Shown here: positions 7,632-11,063 of the stretch, piece by piece | Numbering within the stretch: the stretch's first letter is position 1 | How the letters are laid out: each line of letters starts with the position of its first letter | NCBI GenBank assembly: GCA_964420285.1 | Contig: CAYQTE010000112.1 | Location: 1-11,063, forward strand | Source: CAYQTE01 sp964420285 | GTDB lineage: Bacteria; Planctomycetota; Phycisphaerae; Tepidisphaerales; Tepidisphaeraceae | Reading direction: 5' to 3' | Length of the DNA: 11,063 nt | Program-made: the position numbers and the translations under genes | The notes under the pieces: model-generated | Databases searched by the model: none | Seen by the model: the letters and a program-made list of their open reading frames with translations, nothing else | What the model was told of the DNA's origin: nothing

Positions 7632-7660
7632 CATGTCCCATTTCGAGGGGATGGGACATG
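7632..7660. repeat. Perfect 10-bp inverted repeat
   Basis: CATGTCCCAT (7632-7641) and ATGGGACATG (7651-7660) are exact reverse complements around a 9-nt loop (TTCGAGGGG). A further TGTCCCA at 7623-7629 precedes the left arm as a direct half-repeat. It has no T-tract, so an intrinsic terminator is unlikely. It could be a protein-binding site, a hairpin of a dispersed repeat, or part of a small mobile element. It lies about 280 bp upstream of the secreted coiled-coil gene. Confidence 0.7.
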
Positions 7661-7884
7661 GAGCAAGTGACAATGGATAATGCACAATTGAGAATTGAAA
7701 ACGGCCTGTTTCCCGCCCGGGCTGCCATTCTCAGGTGTCGATTTCCCACTGCCCGTTGCCGTGTCATTGTTACTAACTTTACACGAACTACTGGTTCTTT
7801 GCAAGAGAAAAATTCCGTGGCCTGCTCACGTCATGCTCTAATTCAATCGGGCGATCCTGAGCCGATCGGGGTTTCCCAAATGTG

Positions 7885-7912
7885 TTGCACGACACGCCAA
7901 GCGCGATAGAAT
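7885..7912 (+). promoter_or_regulatory. Candidate promoter for the secreted coiled-coil protein
   Basis: A good -10 hexamer, TAGAAT (7907-7912, five of six consensus bases), lies 16 bp after a poor -35, TTGCAC (7885-7890). Transcription would start near 7919, leaving about 20 nt of leader holding the GAGAGGCGG ribosome site. This assumes a sigma-70-type factor and is inference from hexamers only. Confidence 0.35.
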
Positions 7913-7938
7913 AGTCACACAATTCAGAGAGGCGGTAG

Positions 7939-9360
7939 ATGATGAAAAGAGCTACGTGCCTGATCGTGGCGATCGCGATAATGACCGGTATTGCTGGCCG
8001 CGTGGCGCGACCTGCGGAGCCGACGACGACGCCGACGACGCGGGTAGGGCCCACCACGCAGGAATTGACTAAGAATGTGATAGCAGCGCAGGCATCGCTG
8101 GACACGGCGGCGGGTGGACTAAAGCTGGCGCAGGCCGATGCTACCGTGAGACTTCAAAAAGACCCGACATACCTGAAACTGCTTGCCGCCATCGGCGATG
8201 CCACGACCGAGCTGGCCTCCATTCAATCCGCGGACACGGTGACAGGAAAAGGTGAAGTCAAAGACGCGACATTCCAGACACTGCTTGCTGCCGTGAGCGC
8301 CGCTGCCGAAAAAAAAGCATCCGTGCGCGAACCTGACCCCGATTCGCCGCAGGCTCGGCTTGATGCCGCACAGGCCCGCGTTGATGCCGCTGCGGCTTTG
8401 GTTAAGGCCCAAAGCGATGCCGATAAATGCAGGGGAAAGCTCTTGGCGGTGGCGTCCGCGAATGTGGACAAGGCGCATAAGGCTGCCGACGACTTCGATG
8501 CCGGTTTTGTGGCCAAGGATCAGGCGGTGGTAAGCGCGACGAAAGCTAAGGCCGATGCGGCTGATCGGGTTAGGTCCGCACAGGCGGCGCTAGCAAAAGC
8601 GGAAGCGGACGATGCGGCAGAGGCGGCGGCGAGGGAGCGCGAAGCAACGGCAGTCGCAGCAGCGCGCGAGCGTGAAGAGGCGGCGCGGGAGAAAGCGGCA
8701 ACAATCGATGCCGCTACGCCCGATCAACTCAAGCAAGCAGCCGTCGGCGGCGGCAAGGTGAGCGGAGCTGCATGGACCGTCAAGAACGATGCAACATCCA
8801 GCCTGTTGCGCGGACTCCCGATCTGCATCGTTGAAAAGGAAACCACGGCCGTTCCTGCCATCAATGGGGTTCTAAGGGCGCGACAGCACGGATGGGAGGA
8901 AGCGGCCGATTTCAGTAACCATCTGGCGGATGACTTCCGAAAATCGGCAAGCGCAAATGAATTTGCAGGTATCGCCGAACTGAATCGAGATGAGGCCAGC
9001 AAGTACGCGGCCGATGCCGCAAATGCCATTGGCAAGGCGCATGCGATCCAAGCGGCTATCGACAGGCTCTCTGGGACGAAGGTCATTGATCGCCGTCTCG
9101 CTCTTGACTTGGAAGCACAATACGGAGGCCAGCCGGAAGTAATTCTAGGAGGTGCGCCAAGTGGGTGCTCATTCGGGTCTTGCAAGACCAACGTGGATGG
9201 CAAGTTTTCACTCGACGATGTTGTGCCGGGAGATTACTACCTGATCTCCGAGTTTGCGAGTTCAACCCTGAGAATTGAATGGATCATTCCGATCCATGTC
9301 GATGCCGGAAAGGAGACGATTGTGGAACTGGACAACGACAACGCGGCGTACATCAAGTAG
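7939..9360 (+). CDS. Secreted Ala-rich coiled-coil protein with carboxypeptidase-regulatory-like domain
   Basis: A 473-residue protein I do not recognise as a named family. It has a Sec-type signal (basic MMKR, hydrophobic 7-19, possible cleavage around 20-26), then a Thr/Pro linker (27-40). Residues 41-255 are Ala/Asp/Lys/Glu-rich and helical with heptad-like runs (AQARLDAAQARVDAAAALVK; AREREATAVAAAREREEAAR), probably a long coiled coil. Residues 273-300 (GKVSGAAWTVKN onwards) and 400-470 look like two halves of a carboxypeptidase-regulatory/CnaB-like beta sandwich. The second half has the familiar DGKFSLDDVVPGDYYLISEF. A helical insert (about 305-395) lies between them. C410 and C415 may form a disulfide. 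The ATG at 7939 is preceded by GAGAGGCGG; a second ATG follows at 7942. Likely envelope-associated. An inverted-repeat element begins 34 bp after the stop and may act as its terminator. Confidence 0.82.
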   Translation: MMKRATCLIVAIAIMTGIAGRVARPAEPTTTPTTRVGPTTQELTKNVIAAQASLDTAAGGLKLAQADATVRLQKDPTYLKLLAAIGDATTELASIQSADTVTGKGEVKDATFQTLLAAVSAAAEKKASVREPDPDSPQARLDAAQARVDAAAALVKAQSDADKCRGKLLAVASANVDKAHKAADDFDAGFVAKDQAVVSATKAKADAADRVRSAQAALAKAEADDAAEAAAREREATAVAAAREREEAAREKAATIDAATPDQLKQAAVGGGKVSGAAWTVKNDATSSLLRGLPICIVEKETTAVPAINGVLRARQHGWEEAADFSNHLADDFRKSASANEFAGIAELNRDEASKYAADAANAIGKAHAIQAAIDRLSGTKVIDRRLALDLEAQYGGQPEVILGGAPSGCSFGSCKTNVDGKFSLDDVVPGDYYLISEFASSTLRIEWIIPIHVDAGKETIVELDNDNAAYIK

Positions 9361-9393
9361 GCAAAATGATGGGCACGGGCGTTCATCGTCGGA

Positions 9394-9505
9394 GAAAAGG
9401 GGACGTCCAAGATTTTCGCGTCGACACGATTTCATAGCCGGAGGGTCCGGGCCGTTTTGAAACCCGACTCGGTCCGATTCAGGAAAACTTGGATGTCCAC
9501 TTTTC
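9394..9505. mobile_element. Inverted-repeat element, copy A (MITE- or REP-like)
   Basis: The left end (9394-9417, containing GGGGACGTCCAAGATTTTC) and right end (9483-9505, containing GAAAACTTGGATGTCC) are near-perfect reverse complements: 24 versus 23 nt, two mismatches and one gap. The core from GGGGAC to GTCC is 100 bp and encodes nothing. A diverged copy with the same orientation and core length lies at 10770-10868. Small non-coding elements with such ends are moved by an enzyme encoded elsewhere (MITE, or REP-type with a Y1 transposase). Which class this is cannot be told here. Its position 34 bp after a stop codon means its stem could also end transcription. Confidence 0.6.
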
Positions 9506-9516
9506 CTAATCCGAGG

Positions 9517-9780
9517 CTAACCCCGGTCGTCGGTCGTCTTCGGTCCGATTAGCTTGAAAGTCTGCGGTGCGACCTTTAGGAATAGCTCCGGCTTGTGAAA
9601 AGCGCGGACCTGAATCTGGCTCGCGGGCGCCATGCCGCCCGGGTTCTTTGCCCGCTTCGATTGTCGGTATGAATGCCGCCGCCAAATTTCCTCGCTGATA
9701 AAGTCCGTAGTCGCGGTTGGGCTCGGTTGCTCCGAAAGCACAATCTGGATTGCTTGGTAAAGGTAATACACCGGAGCCAC
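9517..9780 (-). CDS. HARE-HTH-like winged-helix domain, downstream half of an interrupted frame
   Basis: An 87-residue segment opening with GTG at 9780, in the same frame as the 93-residue protein upstream and separated from it only by TAG and one AAG codon. It resembles the HARE-HTH / restriction-associated winged helix: helix 1 (YYLYQAIQIVL, 5-15), helix 2 (DFISEEIWRRHSYRQ, 26-40), a glycine-rich turn (NPGGMAPA, 46-53), a recognition-helix candidate SQIQVRAF (54-61), then a wing ending LFLKVAPQTFKLIG (66-79). Such domains bind DNA and occur in restriction and chromatin proteins. No good Shine-Dalgarno site precedes the GTG, so it would need stop-restart coupling or readthrough. It may be half of a broken gene. 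The domain assignment is by pattern only. Confidence 0.55.
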   Translation of the reverse strand: MAPVYYLYQAIQIVLSEQPSPTATTDFISEEIWRRHSYRQSKRAKNPGGMAPASQIQVRAFHKPELFLKVAPQTFKLIGPKTTDDRG

Positions 9781-9783
9781 CTT

Positions 9784-10065
9784 CTATCGGTCGATGCAGA
9801 TCATGCCTGACGCGTTGCGCGTAACGCCAAGCACCGTGCCCGGCGGGATTGATGCCAATGCGCTTTTACCCACGCGCAGCACGGCAGATCGCTCTCGGTC
9901 GGGCCCGTATCTCGGGTCGTATGCCACATTAGTAAGAACGTGCCCAAGCAAACTGACGTCTACGTGAGCGACCCCATTTGGAAAAAGAGACTTGGCGGCG
10001 TGCGGTAATCGAATCCGACCGTTCTCAATGTCTACGGCGGTAATGTGCTGAGTTTGAACTGGCAT
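9784..10065 (-). CDS. Small beta-rich protein, upstream half of an interrupted frame
   Basis: A 93-residue protein with a good start: ATG at 10065, with GGAG on the minus strand six bases upstream. I do not recognise a named family. It reads as alternating short strands (HITAVDIENGRIRLP; VAHVDVSLLGHVL; SAVLRVGKSAL; GTVLGVTRNASGMICID) with a conserved-looking charged segment YDPRYGPDRERS in the middle, consistent with a small beta-barrel. A barrel followed by a winged helix is a plausible DNA-binding architecture, and the winged helix does follow in the same frame after a single TAG (9784-9786). The gene is divergent from the toxin-antitoxin pair, with a 190-bp shared control region. Alternatively it is an intact short protein and the downstream frame a separate coupled gene. 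Confidence 0.6.
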   Translation of the reverse strand: MPVQTQHITAVDIENGRIRLPHAAKSLFPNGVAHVDVSLLGHVLTNVAYDPRYGPDRERSAVLRVGKSALASIPPGTVLGVTRNASGMICIDR

Positions 10066-10110
10066 CGTCCACTCCGCCCTGACACTCGGGCATGCGCTTT
10101 TTCGAATCGT

Positions 10111-10138
10111 ACTCTATCAAAGCGATCGCGCTTTACAA
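10111..10138 (-). promoter_or_regulatory. Candidate promoter with an inverted repeat for the minus-strand gene
   Basis: Reading the minus strand, TTGTAA (10138-10133) and TAGAGT (10116-10111) are each four of six matches to -35 and -10 hexamers with a 16-bp spacer. The spacer and -35 edge carry AAAGCGATCGCGCTTT (10119-10134), six-base inverted arms around ATCG. This is where a repressor site would be expected. The -10 lies about 45 bp before the ATG at 10065. Hexamer scores are weak; treat as a candidate. Confidence 0.3.
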
Positions 10139-10230
10139 GCGGCTGAAGACCTCGCGATTCTCCCGAGGGGGACCGCGCCGTATCCAGCAGGAAGATTCGA
10201 ACATCTGATGGCATCCGAGACAGAGCGGGG

Positions 10231-10236
10231 TATACT
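10231..10236 (+). promoter_or_regulatory. Candidate -10 box of the toxin-antitoxin operon
   Basis: TATACT (five of six consensus bases) lies 20 bp before the antitoxin ATG at 10256. Transcription would begin near 10243, at the AGGAG ribosome site, giving a very short leader. A -35 hexamer is not clear. The box lies inside the reading frame that would begin at an upstream ATG (10208), so if it is used that longer start cannot be translated. Confidence 0.35.
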
Positions 10237-10255
10237 CAGCACAGGAGAACCGCCT

Positions 10256-10474
10256 ATGTCCGCGCATCCTGTCCGATTTGGCGACCTGATCGAGATGATC
10301 GACCGCCTGCCGCTCGATGAGCGACGGAGTCTGGTCGATGTGGTCCGCAAGCGCATCGCCGACGACCAGCGGCGTCGGATATTCGCGAGCATTCGCTCGG
10401 CCAGGCGCGAACACCGCCAAGGCCGGTGCAGGCCGACCACTCCAGACGAACTGATGCGGGAGATTCTGGCGTGA
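10256..10474 (+). CDS. Antitoxin of a type II toxin-antitoxin pair
   Basis: A 72-residue acidic/basic helical protein. The N-terminal part (FGDLIEMIDRLPLDERRSLV, 8-27, then DVVRKRIADDQRRRIF) has the leucine-spaced pattern of small antitoxins (LIE.I..LP..ER..L...V..R) paired with RelE/YafQ-type toxins in cyanobacteria and planctomycete-like bacteria. The C-terminal part (REHRQGRCRPTTPDELMREI) matches the usual flexible toxin-wrapping tail. I choose ATG 10256 because AGGAG (10243-10247) sits 8 nt upstream; an in-frame ATG at 10208 has no such site. Its stop overlaps the toxin start (GTGA, 10471-10474), so the two are translationally coupled. The antitoxin would block the toxin and, with it, repress its own promoter; that regulation is known for the class, not shown here. 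Confidence 0.82.
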   Translation: MSAHPVRFGDLIEMIDRLPLDERRSLVDVVRKRIADDQRRRIFASIRSARREHRQGRCRPTTPDELMREILA

Positions 10475-10752
10475 GCCATGTGCTCCTGCGCAGCTCCGCG
10501 TTCGTGCGCGATTCCAAGCGGCTGCTGCGCGGGCGTCCCGACATAGCCGACCAATTGCACCAGACTTTACACCTTCTGGCGGCCGATCCATACGCCGGTA
10601 CGCTCAAGAGCCACAAGCTCAAAGGCAAGTATCGGGATTCCTGGGCCTGTTCCGGCGGCTACGACCTCCGCATAATTTTCTCTTTCACCCGACACGCCGG
10701 CAAGCCGGCTGTCCTGCTGGAAACAGTCGGAACCCACGACGAAGTTTATTGA
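10471..10752 (+). CDS. RelE/YafQ-type toxin, mRNA interferase-like
   Basis: A 93-residue toxin of the RelE/ParE fold, most like YafQ-type ribosome-dependent mRNA interferases. Family blocks are SSAFVRDSKRLLRGRPDIA (8-26), the LKSHKLKGKYRDSWA stretch (45-59; H48, K51, W58), the beta-strand YDLRIIFSF (64-72; R67) and the C-terminal GTHDEVY (87-93; H89). The C-terminal His and neighbouring basic residues are the catalytic area in YafQ. I set the start at GTG 10471, which overlaps the antitoxin stop by 4 bp and has GGGAGA at 10458-10463. An upstream ATG at 10426 would overlap the antitoxin by 49 bp and add residues the family lacks. ParE-type (gyrase-targeting) activity is less likely given the GTHDEVY tail. 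Confidence 0.9.
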   Translation: MSHVLLRSSAFVRDSKRLLRGRPDIADQLHQTLHLLAADPYAGTLKSHKLKGKYRDSWACSGGYDLRIIFSFTRHAGKPAVLLETVGTHDEVY

Positions 10753-10769
10753 ACAGTTGGGGCGGATGA

Positions 10770-10868
10770 GGGGACATCCAGGATTTTCGCGTGAATCCGA
10801 TTTCAGCACGTAACGGTCGGGTCGTCTTGAATGTCGGCGCGATCCGGCTCCGGAAAACTTGGAGGTCC
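10770..10868. mobile_element. Inverted-repeat element, copy B
   Basis: Core of 99 bp from GGGGAC to GTCC, with ends GGGGACATCCAGGATTTTC (10770-10788) and GAAAACTTGGAGGTCC (10853-10868). Its left 23 bp differ from copy A at two positions and its right 17 bp at one; the interior is much more diverged, though CGATTTCA is kept. It starts 17 bp after the toxin stop. Its own two ends are less complementary than those of copy A, suggesting an older insertion. Confidence 0.55.
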
Positions 10869-11063
10869 CGGTCACTACGACGCACGCGATTGAGAACTCG
10901 CATCCGCGGCCGGTGGGTAAGAACCCTCACCCCACCCTCTCCCTGCGTACAGGGCGAGGGGGAAGACGGATCGCATTTGTCTTCCGCGCGCGTTTGTAAT
11001 AAATTCTTCGCCCAATGCGAACGGAGATTGATGCTCGGGATGTCGGGCGGATCGTGAAGGAAT
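10869..11063. other. Non-coding right edge
   Basis: No convincing gene. A frame through this stretch is a translation of the CCCTCACCC repeat. A GTG near 11054 with GGGCGGA upstream could open a gene beyond the window, but only three codons are present, so it cannot be supported. Confidence 0.5.
10924..10962. repeat. CCCTCACCC...CAGGGCGAGGG dispersed palindrome
   Basis: CCCTCTCCCTG (10935-10945) and CAGGGCGAGGG (10950-10960) pair at 10 of 11 positions around a CGTA loop, preceded by CCCTCACCC (10924-10932). This is the well-known type of intergenic palindrome that gives spurious LTPALSP...GEGE-like peptides in many bacteria; here it reads LTPPSPCVQGEGE. No T-tract follows, so terminator function is doubtful. 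Confidence 0.65.

Larger units (their letters stand above)
6830..7938. other. 1.1-kb non-coding stretch rich in dispersed-repeat fragments
   Basis: This gap sits upstream of both flanking genes, which diverge from it. Long open frames exist on both strands but read as translated repeats (TDGHGW, LCASAPPREIS, QLRIEN), lack ribosome sites and overlap each other, so I call no gene. It contains CACGGATGG units (6995-7024), two copies of a CCTCCGCGTGAG motif, two copies of a TTTGCCCGCAAGAGTC motif, a polypyrimidine tract (about 7428-7528), a G-rich run (7540-7552), a perfect inverted repeat (7632-7660) and an AT-rich CAATTGAGAATTG (7685-7697). Motifs of this kind recur across intergenic regions of planctomycete-like genomes and often produce spurious protein predictions. 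No tRNA or rRNA is visible. Confidence 0.7.

Noticed and set aside
7076..7909. Overlapping 242- and 258-codon frames on both strands of the intergenic gap
   Set aside because: Translations consist of dispersed-repeat peptides and low-complexity Pro/Arg/Ser runs; no ribosome sites; they contradict one another.
10208..10255. Longer antitoxin start at ATG 10208
   Set aside because: No ribosome site there, and the likely -10 box lies inside this extension; ATG 10256 has AGGAG at good spacing.
10426..10470. Longer toxin start at ATG 10426
   Set aside because: Would add residues foreign to the family and overlap the antitoxin by 49 bp; GTG 10471 gives a standard 4-bp coupling overlap.
10791..11057. 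88-codon plus-strand frame at the right edge
   Set aside because: Made of the inverted-repeat element and the CCCTCACCC palindrome (LTPPSP, QGEGE); no start signal.

Overview
GC-rich bacterial DNA with ordinary bacterial gene structure (Shine-Dalgarno sites, short intergenic gaps, same-strand gene runs). The organism cannot be named from sequence alone. The large non-coding stretch is full of motifs I associate with intergenic debris in Planctomycetes and related environmental phyla (CACGGATGG units, CGCCTCCGCGTGAG, a CCCTCACCC...CAGGG palindrome). Together with the gene styles this makes a planctomycete (Phycisphaerae-like) or neighbouring phylum my best guess, at modest confidence.

Layout. 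Positions 1-60 hold what looks like the end of an insertion sequence (an 18-bp direct repeat pair). Next come three plus-strand genes: alanine dehydrogenase (ald, 158-1273), a small TPR protein (1288-1614) and a YkuE/YaeI-type metallophosphoesterase (1660-2604). A second plus-strand run (2715-5882) encodes a DoxX-like four-helix membrane protein, a Tat-exported molybdopterin enzyme of the MsrP/YedY family, and a 553-residue protein joining an MsrQ/YedZ-like heme membrane domain to a NAD(P)H/flavin reductase domain and a C-terminal plant-type 2Fe-2S ferredoxin domain. The last two would form a complete chain: NAD(P)H -> flavin / 2Fe-2S -> membrane heme -> periplasmic Mo enzyme that reduces methionine sulfoxide in oxidised envelope proteins. 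A convergent pirin gene (6829-5915, minus) follows.

Positions 6830-7938 (1.1 kb) carry no credible gene but hold several dispersed-repeat motifs, a perfect 10-bp inverted repeat and a polypyrimidine tract. A secreted, alanine-rich coiled-coil protein with a C-terminal carboxypeptidase-regulatory-like beta-sandwich follows (7939-9360).

The last 1.7 kb looks accessory. Two diverged ~100-bp elements with inverted-repeat ends (around 9394-9505 and 10770-10868) bracket (a) a minus-strand reading frame, interrupted by one amber codon, encoding a small beta-rich domain followed by a HARE-HTH-like winged helix, and (b) a divergent type II toxin-antitoxin pair with a RelE/YafQ-type toxin. The window ends in non-coding sequence with another dispersed palindrome.

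Most notable: the three-part MsrQ-reductase-ferredoxin fusion beside MsrP; the single in-frame TAG splitting the putative DNA-binding protein; and the repeat-bracketed toxin-antitoxin unit.
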